DNA of 64,000 bases. Origin: Plasmodium coatneyi (lineage: Eukaryota > Apicomplexa > Aconoidasida > Haemosporida > Plasmodiidae). The notes under the pieces were generated by a model, which saw only the letters and a list, made by a program, of their open reading frames with translations, had not been told where the DNA came from and searched no databases. Location: assembly GCF_001680005.1 (NCBI RefSeq), contig NC_033564.1:1178001-1242000 (forward strand). The letters are read 5' to 3'. Of this stretch, positions 1-9,641 are shown one piece after another (within the stretch, counting starts at the first letter, position 1; each line of letters begins with the position of its first letter). A program made the position numbers and the translations under genes.

Positions 1-3000
1 TACCAGCTCGCCCTAATGGACAGATCCCACCACATCAACCAACAGTATCAGCAGGACAACCAAGTGCAGCAGCAGCACCGCAACAAAAAATGACCACGCA
101 GCAGTTTAATTTCATATCCCAATTATTGGAAAGATGGATAAGGGCAGGAAAAGTGGGAGATTTGGACAATTTTGGGGTAAATGAGCTCTTTTTAAATATA
201 TGAAAAAAGGAGAAAAGTTGTAGAGTGATATAATGTAGGAATAATGTATTGAAAAAGTTTCCATAGTTTAGTTTAAATAGGAAAAATGTGTACACATATA
301 TATGTTTCCGATAATACGTTCCTCCACTTGTAGGACCTTATATGGAAGGATCTGAAGAAATTCTGGCAAGACATGATGTATAATATAGAGGTGGATGGAA
401 AGGAGGATGGAGAAATGTGTTCCACGTTGAGCAAGGACACCAACGAGGAAAAAGGGTTATGCAAACTTCTAGCAAGAATGTTTCTTTGGATGGATGGATT
501 AAAGCAAGAGCACGAAGACCAAGGGCCGAAGGGAGTAAGGCGCACTTACTGGAAAAAAAGAGAGGATGGGGATGAACTAGAAAAGGAGGAGCTCAAATCT
601 TATTATAGGTGTTTAATTGGAAAACTTACTATTCTAAAAATGTTAGGACAACATTGTAAGTTAAAGGAAGTATCAAAACACATTAAAAGTGAAATAGACA
701 TGAAAAGAAAGAATTTTAACGGTGGGAATCAACTCTGTAAGGACGTGGATTTCGGAAGTTTATATTTGGGGAAAAAGTTCATGTGGGATAAAATTAAAGA
801 ATGGATAGATGATTTTAATATTGGAGATGATTATGGTGTTGGGTTACCGAAAGTAGATAAAGAAAACAGCAAATTGCACACAATAAGGGACGAAGTACAA
901 AACAATACAATTTGCCCAAAGGGCGGGGAAAAAAGTATTGACCCAGAAACCTTACAAAATTTAGAAATAAAAGTTATCGACGACGATAATGAAGACCTAT
1001 CCCTAGAGGAAGCCACTGACCATCCCGAGAAGAAACCTTCAGGGAAGGAAGAGTTGAATAAAGTATTGAAGGAAGCGGAAGTAAAGAAGGAAGAAGATGA
1101 GACTGTCCTTGTACAACGGATAAAGGATTCATTGTGGAACAAATTTCAAGAGCATAAGGCAGGTGTTCAAAAGAGGCATCAGGAAAAATTAGCTAAGTCG
1201 AATGAGCAGGGCGAACAAGATCAGGGGACACAGAGAGTACAACTACCACAGAAACCACAAGCACCACCACCTAAACCGCAAGGTAAGTATAAAATAAGAA
1301 GAGAGAAAAAATATATATATAAATAAGAACAATATTTAGGAGGGAGGGTCTAAGGAGGAGGAAGGAAGGAAACGAAGGAGGTCTAAGGAGGAGAGAGGGA
1401 AGGAGATCTAAGGAAGGAAGGAACGGGAAGGAAAGGAATGGAAAGGAAAAAGGAGGAAGAGTGTACAAAATATAATGACCCACCTTAACAATACTAACAC
1501 CTTACTAACAACCCTAACCACTGTCCTTTCGTCCTTTCTTTCTTTTTTTTTTTTTTGTTCCTTTCTTCCCTTTTCCCCCCTTTTTCTTTTTCCTTTCTTT
1601 TAAGGGAGTGGAAAAAAAGAAAAAAGGGGGAAAAAGAAAAAGAAGGAACAAAAAAAAAAAAAAAAAAGAAAGAAAGGACGAAAGAGAAAGAAAAAAAAAG
1701 GACGAAAGAAAAGAAAAAAAAAAGGACGAATGAGAAGAAGGAAAGAGCGAAAGAGGGGGTGGAAAGGGTGTACATAATATCATCATCCTACTACCACATC
1801 ACCATCACCATTTCTACCACCATTACTACCTTACAATTTTTTTTGTATAGTCTCCTTTCTTTCTTTTTTTTTTATTTTGGTTTCTTTCTTCCTTTTCCTC
1901 CCCTTTTTCTTCTTTTCTACTCCCTTAAAGGAAAGGAAAAAGAAAAAGGGGAGGAAAAGGAAGAAAGAAACCAAAATAAAAAAAAAAGAAAGAAAGGAGA
2001 ATGAAAAGGAAGAAAAAAAAAAAAAAGGAATTGTAGAAGAATGAATCTATCCTACCAGTACTCATGTCTTTATTTTCGTTTTCCTCTTATAGGTAAGGAA
2101 TGTAATGACAGGGACCTATGTGAACGTGTCAATTGTGTAGCAGAAACGTGGACAAAAATCAGGGAGATAAATAGTATAATATTCGGAAGGAGCTGGGTAA
2201 AGATTCCTACTATTTATTATAGTCCAAAGGAGCATAATGAATAATACACCACCCTTGTATTGAATCCGGGAGGTAAATATAAGTATTGTTCATACACTAA
2301 GTACACATATATATGTTCCTTGCTTTCTCTTTTTTTTAGCCGAACAAATTTTGGGATAATGATGTCAAGAAAGAACTGGGACGACTCTCTAATTACATGC
2401 TCCAGAAGAAAGAGGAGGTTGCCAAGGAATGTGCTAGCATGAGCGGTGCAAATAAGGAGGCATGTGAGTTGCTGACTGCAGGATTAAAACATATATACAA
2501 TACTCAGGTAGATATGAACAATATTGACAAAGATCAAGCGAAACATAATAGACCATTTTATCAAACTATGTCTTGTGCAGCATTAAACCTTTATGCAGAT
2601 ATGCTTATAAAGAAGACAGAGGGTCAGCCATGTCCTATCACCGAAGTAGAAATAGGAAAAATGTTTAATAAAGGAAATGGACAGAAGGATAAGTGGTGTA
2701 CTGATAAAAGTAAGAGCGGTGATTGTGTTAAGTGTGAAAGAAAACCTAACTTTGATTGTGAAATAAAGTATAATAATAACACATACAATGTAAAGACGAA
2801 AGTGAATGGATTCCTCCTGAACGACACCAACATAACTAATACCTTCACTACCATAAATAATGCAACTACTTTATGTCAACGTGCAAATTGTGTAGCACAC
2901 AATTGGTTTAAAGACAGAGAGGCAGGTGGCAAACAAAATTGGGTAAGGGAAACAATATTTTGTTCAGTGCATTTTAGGTCACTGTAATAAATAGTACATC

Positions 3001-6000
3001 CTTTATATATAATACTGAAAGAAAAGGGGCAACTATCAATTTTATGCGTGTGTACAAAGTGCACATATACCTTCCTTCCTTCTGACTTCCCTTTTGTGTA
3101 GTGCACATTTTGGGATCCGGACGCCAAGAGTAGACTGAACGAAATATCTAAAAAAATGGTGGATGGAAGCGCAACCATGGGTACACTGTGCGGAACCGCT
3201 GATGAGAAGGGCACTGCATGGAGTGCTGCAGAAAAGGAGGCCTGCAAGCTTATTACTGCAGGTTTAAAGGGCATTTATGAAGTTCAGGAGAATGAGAGAG
3301 AGTCGGACAGGACAAAAGCAAGGAATAATAGATTAACAGAACAAACCCTGCATTGTCTGTTCCTGAATGCGTACGCAGATATACTTATACAGAAAACAGA
3401 GGGGCACACTTGCCCCATCACAGAAACAGAAATAAAAGAAATGTTTAAAAAGGGAAATGATAAGAAGGAGGACTGGTGTGTGAATAATAAGACTAAGCAG
3501 AGTAATAATTGTGTTACTTGCACAAGGGAACCTAATCTAAAGTGCGAACTAAGAGTAGATAGCAAACTGTGGGATGAAGAAAAAAGTAAAAAGTGCCTGA
3601 CATACAATAAAAATATAAAAAAGAAGTTGGATGACTTGCTCGAAAAAAATAGCGAAATAGAAAAAACATTCACTACCATAAGAAATGCAAGTACTTTATG
3701 TGAACGCGCACAATGTGTAGCAGACAAATGGGTCCAAAACAGAACATCGGGAGGCTTGAGTAAAACTTATGTAAGGAACAATATTATTTGCTACAGTTAT
3801 AATGATCTACACATATATATAGTCTGACGTATATACACCGATGACATAAAATACTAACCATAATATGAACACATCCATGGTGCTTCTATACATTCTTCCT
3901 TTCTTCTTTCCTTCCCTTCTTTGTCATTCCTTTCCTTCTTTTTATTTGTAGAATGACATGTGGGGAACGGGTGATATAGGGGCAGATTTGGAGAAACTGT
4001 CTAAAGCTATGACAAGTGATAGTACACCTACCGGGAATGTATGTCAAGACTTTCAGGGTAACGGTGGTACAAATGGCCCTGCTAATAAAAAGGCATGTGA
4101 GCTTATTGCTAAAGGATTACATCATATATACAAAATTCCTGCAGAAAAAACAGATTCACATCCTGAGGACAACCAATTATTTAAGAGAACTTTCTCTTGT
4201 GTCTTATTAAATGCATACGCAGATAAAATAAAAGAAAAATGTTCGACGATGCAGGAAGAAAAAATAAAGGAAATGTTTAGTAAAGGAAATACACAGATGG
4301 AAACTTGGTGTGTGGATAAGGAGAATAATGGGAAGGTTAAGTGTTTGAAATGTGAATGGGATACAACTTATAAAAATTGTCAAGTAGGCAAAGGCAGCAA
4401 CATTCAGAAGGTAGGGGACAAAGTACAGGATGTGTTCGAGAATGGGAAAACTGACCTCGAAAAGCCGCAAATAAATCAAGCTCTAGATTCCATAACTAAC
4501 ATATGTACAAGAACTACTAACAAACCAGACCAATCAGCTGCTGCATCATCCCAACCTTCAGCAGGAGTGTTAAGGAGTGATAGTGAAGATGGGGAAATTG
4601 CAACACTACCAGGTAAGAATCCACAGAGTATCAATGATTTGGAAGTTCTTCCTCCGGACCTTGATGGTCATGACAATCTAGTAGGATGTTTTGGTGAAGA
4701 TTGTAACCTTGACGACGATTATTTGAGAAGTGGTACCTATTCCAGTACTGGAAAATATGGAATTGTTACTGCCACTGAAATTACTTCTAACATTGTAGGC
4801 CCTAATGTAGATAATAGTACAGGGGAAGATGGACAGGAACGAAAGGATGTTAGTGTTCCAACTTCTGGAACTGGATCCTTACCTGGAGGTCCAGGTAAAA
4901 ACACTAAGAATGAAAATTAAAAGAAAAGTAAAAATAAAAATAAAAACAAAAGGGGGAGAAAGAAAGAGGAAGGAATTGAACACTTCTTTCACTTTCTAGT
5001 TTTTTTACTCTTTACACTTCTTTCCTTTCTTTCTTTCTTACCTTCCTTCTTCCACCCTAAGAACCTTCACTTCCATCCTCCGAAGGAAGTGTTCACCCGG
5101 AAAGGGTGTATAAAAAAAAAAAAAAAAAAAAGAAAAAAGAAAAAGACAGAAGAAAAAGAAAAGAAGGAAAGAATTAAAAAAGAAAAAAAGGAGAAAGAGA
5201 GATAAACTGAGCCACCCTTTTCTTCCTTCACTGCAGGTACTGCCACCGCGACTCCCAGGTCCCAGGATCCAGGTAATAATAATAAAAAGAAATGAACACT
5301 TCTTGTCTAAGTATGCACCTATAAGATGCATCTAAAAATTAAGGAGTAAAGAATAAAAAAAAGAAAAAGAAAGAGAAAAAAAAAAAAAAAAAGAAAGAAA
5401 GAAATGAGTGATGGATTGGGGGTGTAATATTTAGGGATGTGCATAGGATTTCGCACTTTAAGGGTTTGTGTAGGATTTCGCATTTTAGGGAGTGTGTTTG
5501 TAGGATTTCACATTTAGGATGTATGTAGGATATCACACTTAAGGGTGTATGTACGATTTCCCACTTAAGATTAAGGTTTTAGGGTTTAAGAACAACAATA
5601 TTGGCCTGGTGTTTAGCTGTTTTAGGGTGTAAGAACAACAATGTTGCCTGGTGTAAAGCTGTTTTTGGGTGTAAGGACAACAATGTGGCCTGGTGTTTAT
5701 GTTCTTTATGATGTAGAGAGAGGAATGTAGCCTGCTGTTTGGCTGCTTAAGGGGTGGAAGTAAAGAAAGGAAAGAAGAAGAAGGAATGGACGAAAGAGAA
5801 AGGAGAAAGAAAAAAAAATGTAGAAAGTGAAAGAAATGTAAAAAGGAATTGAAAAGAAATTAGGACGTGTAAAAAATTTAGGACATAAAAAATAAAAAAT
5901 TAAGAAGCAAAAACTTCAAAAAGTAAAAAATAAAAAAAAAAAAGAATACTGTTTCCTCCTTTGTGTGCATAAAGGTGCACATAACACATTCTGAGTATAA

Positions 6001-6589
6001 AAGACTCTCATGTACACGGAAACCAACACTTCCCCTTTCTTTTACTTTACTTCTCAGAAACAGGTGCAAATGTTCCCGACAGTTCAGGTGGTGGAGGTGG
6101 CAGTGGTAGTAGTAGTACAAGTAGTAGTAGTAGTGGTGGTCACAGTAGTGGTACAGGCAGTGACCCAAGTGTCGTACCTGGTGCCCCAGGTGGTACTGGT
6201 GGGAACACTATTGGACAAGGTGGTCCTGGTCCAAGGGGTCCTAATGGTCCAAGGGGTCCTAATGGTCCAAGTGGCCCAACTGGTCAAAGTCCTGGTCCAG
6301 GACAACAGCCCCCACCACCTGGACCATCACCAGGTATACCATCAGCACCAAGAAGACCATTAACAACACAGAAAGGATCCCAAACAGCAAATTCATCACC
6401 TGGGGATGTTACAATAGGAAAAGGTGGTCGAGGGAAGGTTACCGTAGGCACCCCCCTTCCTCCTGCTGTCCCACTTACTAACAAGATCAACTCGTCTAAT
6501 GTTACTCCATACCTTCCTTTAATTCCTGTGACTATCGCCGCCTCTGTTACGAGTTATCTGCTGTGGAAGGTAAAAAAAAAAAAAAAAAG

Positions 6590-6622
<33 letters not shown>

Positions 6623-7680
6623 ACAAAACAAAACAAAACAAAACAAAACAAAACAAAACAAAACAAAACAAAACAAAAGAGAAGGAAGGAAAAGAATTAA
6701 AAAAAAAAAGAAGAGTGAATGAGTGGAAGGAATAAGTAAGGACGTGTAGAATTTCGCATTTAGGGTGTGTGTAAGATTTCGCTCTTATGGTTAAGGCTTT
6801 AGGTTATAAAAAGAATAATATGGCCTGTTGTTAAGCTGGTTTAAGGGTTTAAGAACTACAATATGGCCTGGTGCTCAGCTGTTTAGGTAGAAGTATGCTT
6901 CTGAAGTTTCCATACAAAGAAACGAAAAGAAAGAAAAAAAAGAAAATGAGAAAAAGACAAAAAGACAAAAAAGAAAAAGGAAAAAAGGAAAAAAAAAAAA
7001 AATAAAAAGGAAAAAAAAAAAAGAATAAAAAGGAAAAAAAAAAAAGAAAAAAAAAAAAAAAAGAAGGAATGGATTTCATATTTTAGGGTGTGTGTAGTAT
7101 TTCGCATTTTAGAGGTGTATGTGTAGGATTTCACATTTTGCAGGTGTGTATAGGATTTCGCATTTTATGGAGTGCGTGTAGGATTTCGCATTTTAGGGTG
7201 TGTGTATGATTTGGCACTTAGGACAAAGGACGAAATTTTTGTTCTAAGAACAACACACAGCTCTCTGAAAAAGCATTTTCTTTTTTCCTATCTTTTTTTT
7301 CTTTCTTGCAGTATTTTGCACTACCCGGTAAAAGAAAACGTCACAGGAGAGCTCATGAAGTATCTGGTCCAACATTGGAAGAACCACTCCATGATCATGT
7401 GGACGACCAGAATGGTCCACATGAATATACCTTAGTAAAGGAGCGAAAACAACCAGGATCTGCTCCAGAAAGAACAAAAGGGGAAAAAAAACAGGGTGTT
7501 GGTCGCCGCACCATTATTGATATCCATTTAGAAGTCTTAGACGAATGTCAAAGGGAAGACCTGCATTCGACGAAGGAAGATTATCTTCAAATCATTGTGG
7601 AAGAATTTATGAGAAGAGAATTTATAAAAGAAGAAAAGGTTCCTATGGAAAAGGTCCAAAGTTCAGATTCCGGGTTTTAG
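1..7680 (+). CDS. SICAvar: SICAvar variant erythrocyte surface antigen (gene A), 5' end possibly outside the window
   Basis: Schizont-infected cell agglutination antigen, a variant protein displayed on the infected red cell. Phase-consistent exons are 3-176, 334-1282, 2093-2196, 2340-2942, 3102-3770, 3952-4894, 5237-5272, 6058-6569 and 7312-7680, each bounded by GT-AG, giving 1452 residues within the window. Exons 3 to 6 are cysteine-rich and repeat the module LCxRxxCVAxxW, and most CRD exons open with a Trp-containing motif (FWD or MWG). Exon 8 encodes a Ser/Gly-rich stalk, collagen-like triplets and a transmembrane segment ending SYLLWK. The last exon is the family's basic cytoplasmic tail with DHVDDQxGPHEYTLVKER and GRRTIIDIHLEVLDECQ. 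The first exon is open back to base 3 with a Pro/Gln/Ala-rich reading; the ATG at 90 is an alternative start that would make the gene complete. The exon phases show no frame break, so the gene looks functional. Confidence 0.9.
1530..1680. repeat. Imperfect purine/pyrimidine inverted repeat in SICAvar intron
   Basis: In the intron 1283-2092 of gene A, a pyrimidine arm starting CGTCCTTTCTTTC at 1530 is mirrored by a purine arm ending GAAAGAAAGGACG at 1680. The arms differ in homopolymer length (14 T versus 18 A) and a few substitutions. It could form a long cruciform or RNA hairpin. Confidence 0.8.
1851..2000. repeat. Inverted repeat with 60-bp perfect arms in SICAvar intron
   Basis: Bases 1851-1910 are the exact reverse complement of 1941-2000 by eye, with a 30-base spacer that itself pairs partly. 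The left arm is almost pure pyrimidine and the right almost pure purine. It lies about 90 bases before the acceptor of exon 3 (2093). A transcript of this intron would fold into a very stable hairpin. Confidence 0.85.
5092..5110. repeat. CACCC-loop-GGGTG mini-hairpin, gene A intron 6
   Basis: TTCACCC, GGAAA, GGGTGTA: a variant of the hairpin seen in two introns of gene B, here with a five-base loop, followed by a long A tract. Confidence 0.55.
5437..5760 (+). repeat. Telomere-like intron repeats, gene A intron 7
   Basis: About five degenerate copies of a ~25-33 bp unit with core GGATTTCGCATTTTAGGG are followed by three to four copies of a ~45 bp unit containing AACAACAAT and GGCCTGGTGTTTAGCTG. 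Between the two arrays is TTTTAGGGTTTA, which contains the Plasmodium telomere heptad GGGTTTA. Similar arrays occur in the other late SICAvar introns of this window. Confidence 0.8.
6228..6290 (+). other. Collagen-like Gly-X-Y tract in SICAvar gene A
   Basis: Within exon 8, seven uninterrupted triplets GPR, GPN, GPR, GPN, GPS, GPT and GQS lie between a Ser/Gly-rich stalk and the transmembrane segment. Proline at X in six of seven triplets is typical of collagen. The DNA is an imperfect 18-bp repeat (GGTCC plus AAGGGGTCCTAAT), so the tract may have grown by local duplication. Confidence 0.85.
6595..6674 (+). repeat. (AAAAC)16 microsatellite
   Basis: Sixteen uninterrupted AAAAC units lie about 25 bases after the donor of the transmembrane exon of gene A. 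This is an intronic length-variable simple repeat. Confidence 0.95.
6743..7225 (+). repeat. Telomere-like intron repeats, gene A last intron
   Basis: The last intron of gene A carries the same two unit types: TTTCGCATTTTAGGG units at 6743-6795 and 7070-7225, and GGCCTG units at 6800-6895, separated by an A-rich purine block. One copy contains GGGTTTAAGAAC. Confidence 0.75.
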
Positions 7681-7760
7681 TGTTGGTGTTCCTAAGGATC
7701 GCGTTCCACGTTCAGATTTCGGGTTTAGGAAGGAAGGCTTTGTTCCTTAGGAAGAAACAA
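7641..7760 (+). repeat. Degenerate tail repeats spanning the stop of gene A
   Basis: The last codons (VPMEKVQSSDSGF) are followed after the stop at 7678-7680 by a second DNA copy of the same unit, GTTCCTAAGGAT...GTTCAGATTTCGGG, now untranslated. The stop codon sits between tandem copies of the tail unit. Confidence 0.7.
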
Positions 7761-8089
7761 TTTGTAGTCAAATTGTAGATGCTAATCCTTGGATTAATAT
7801 GTTTGAGGAGTGTGTGAAATAGAAGAAAACATTGTGGATAAGGAATTGTATTTAGATTATTTATTACAAAACACTTTGACGTAACCGTTATAGGGGCATA
7901 TAAAGAGAAATAACATATGAAAACAATATTTCACCTTTTTGTATTAAGCAATATTCTTAATATGCTACAATATTTGTATTGTTTCCTATTTTTTCGAATT
8001 TTTTTTTTCTGTAGTGCATGAAAGTGTTTGTGTTCATGTGCAATTAATATAAGGGGAAAATTTTTTTTTCCCTTTATTCCTATTTTTTC

Positions 8090-8588
8090 GTGAATTTTCT
8101 ACTTAACTAATTTTTTGGCAAACTTTTTAATTCATTCCTACTTGTTTGCATCTTTTTTATTGAAGAATACGCTACGGGCCTGCTGGTATGCCCAAGCATT
8201 TGTCATTTTAAAAATGTACATTTTAAAAAAAAAAAAACTTGTTTTTAAGTTTCGTTTTGAAAAATGTGCATGCATTGAAAAGGATGTGCTAAGTGGGCAC
8301 AGCTGCGTGGGTGGTCTCTTCCCCCCTTTGCGTCATCGCATGGGGGAGGCACAGCCCACGTGTAACACAGGTATGTACATAGGTATGATAGGGACGTATG
8401 TTGACATGCATGTCAGCATACGAGTTGGCACTGCGCCAAAAAGAGGTAACAAATACGAGGAGGAGAAGGGGGGGCCACGCTGTGGTGGAACCGCGCTACA
8501 CACCATCGCTAGGTTCCTCACGCAAAAATGAGTGCTCCACCGTTACGGCGCGCGTGAATCCCCCGCCTTAACCCCAACTGTGAAGAGG
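8090..8588 (+). other. Conserved SICAvar 3' element, copy 1
   Basis: A ~480-bp segment begins about 410 bases after the gene A stop and is highly similar to 16870-17353 after gene B. Shared blocks include the A/T-rich start (AACTTTTTAATTCATTCCTA), TTTGCGTCATCGCATGGGG, a 28-base hairpin at 8395-8422, and TGGAACCGCGCTACACACC. It is far more GC-rich than its surroundings. Small reading frames are broken by indels between copies, so a 3' UTR element or non-coding RNA is more likely than a protein. Confidence 0.75.
8395..8422 (+). promoter_or_regulatory. Conserved hairpin in SICAvar 3' element, copy 1
   Basis: A near-perfect palindrome centred on ATGCAT, with arms CGTATGTTGACA and TGTCAGCATACG. 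The only mismatch is T opposite G, which would pair in RNA. Confidence 0.6.
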
Positions 8589-8619
8589 GAGAAAGAAGAA
8601 AAAAAAAAAGAGAAAAAGG

Positions 8620-9480
8620 AAAGGGGCGGGTAATTCCCTCCTTTCCTTCTTTTTAGAAAGAATGCAAAGAAAGGGTACATGGATAGATGTTATACGAAAA
8701 GGGAATGATGCATGCACGAAATTTTTTTCTTTCGCATTTTTTTTTTTGAAGGAAACATAAGGAATAAAGTAAATAAAAGGCTTCAAAAGGAAAAAGAAGC
8801 TTAAAGAAAGAAGGAAAGGTGGGTAATTCCTTCCTCTTCTTCCCTCTTCTTTCTTTTGCTTTTTTTAAGAGGATTGTAATGTATGAGGAAGAAGGTGAAA
8901 GTTGCATGCAATAATTTTCGTTCTTGTTGTTTTTCGAAGGAAAAAAGGAAGGAAGGAAAAAAAAAGGAAAATAAAAAAAGAAACAGAAGCAAAAAAAAAA
9001 AAAAAAAGAAATAGGCTAAAGAAGAGAAAAAAAAGAAAAAAAAAAAAGAAAGAAAACAAAGCAGAAAAGAATGAAGGAACGTAATTCCTTTCCTTCCCTC
9101 TTTCTTCTTTTTCTTCTTTTAGAAAGAATGTAGTGCATAAAGGAAAATGCAAAAAAAAGGGGAGTACATAGGTAGAATGTATACAAAAAGGAAGGAGGCA
9201 ATGGTTGTGTTTTCGTTCTCTTTTTCTTTTCTTCTTAGGAAGGTGCAATGCATAAAGGAAGAAGAAGAAGGGAAAATTGTTTTCTTTCTTTTCTAAAAGA
9301 AAAAAAGAAAAATTTTTAGAAAAAGGAAAAGAAGGAAATAAAAAAAAAAATATATTTTTTCCGCAAAAAAGAAAAGAAAACAAAACAAAAAAAAAAAGAG
9401 GATTAAAGGACAAAAAAAAAAGAGAGGAAGATAGGAAAGGGCGCATGCGCAGAATTTTTCTTTTTTTTTTGTTCACAGAT
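8620..9480. repeat. Degenerate ~200-bp tandem repeats upstream of gene B
   Basis: At least three diverged units share the order GTAATTCC, a pyrimidine tract, (A)GAAAGAATG or similar, a CATAAAGG/CATGGATAG block and a TGCATGC motif before a T-rich run. Examples start near 8627, 8822 and 9080. They form the 5' flank of gene B. Confidence 0.5.
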
Positions 9481-9641
9481 ATAAAAACAAAATAAGGAAG
9501 AAGGAATAACTGTGGACAGGCAAGGAAGAAAAAAACAGAAAAAACAGGAAAAATCTTCCCTTGACGAGTTCATAAAATTCTTAGTAATGTATAATTCACT
9601 AATATAACAATGAATCATATAATAAAGGAGGAAGGGTCACC

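Larger units (their letters stand above)
7681..9641. other. Intergenic region between the two SICAvar genes
   Basis: This region holds the 3' flank of gene A with the conserved element 8090-8588, then purine/pyrimidine-rich degenerate repeats (about 8620-9480) in the 5' flank of gene B. No convincing gene is seen; the open frames are lysine- or phenylalanine-rich translations of A/T tracts. Confidence 0.7.

Noticed and set aside
4600..4625. CCAG|gtaagaat donor-like site inside exon 6 of SICAvar gene A (similar one near 14051 in gene B)
   Set aside because: The frame remains open with family-like Pro/Ser/Asp sequence to the later CCAG|gt donor, which has the correct phase for the next exon.
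5437..7225. Regular repeats considered as a CRISPR-like array
   Set aside because: Units are degenerate, spacers are not unique sequences of constant length, and the genome is clearly eukaryotic; these are intronic telomere-like repeats.
8115..8531. 138-codon frame in the SICAvar 3' element
   Set aside because: The second copy of the element breaks this frame by indels, so conservation is at the nucleotide rather than protein level.
8865..9476. 203-codon Phe/Lys-rich frame
   Set aside because: A translation of poly-pyrimidine/purine tracts; no domain or codon signal.
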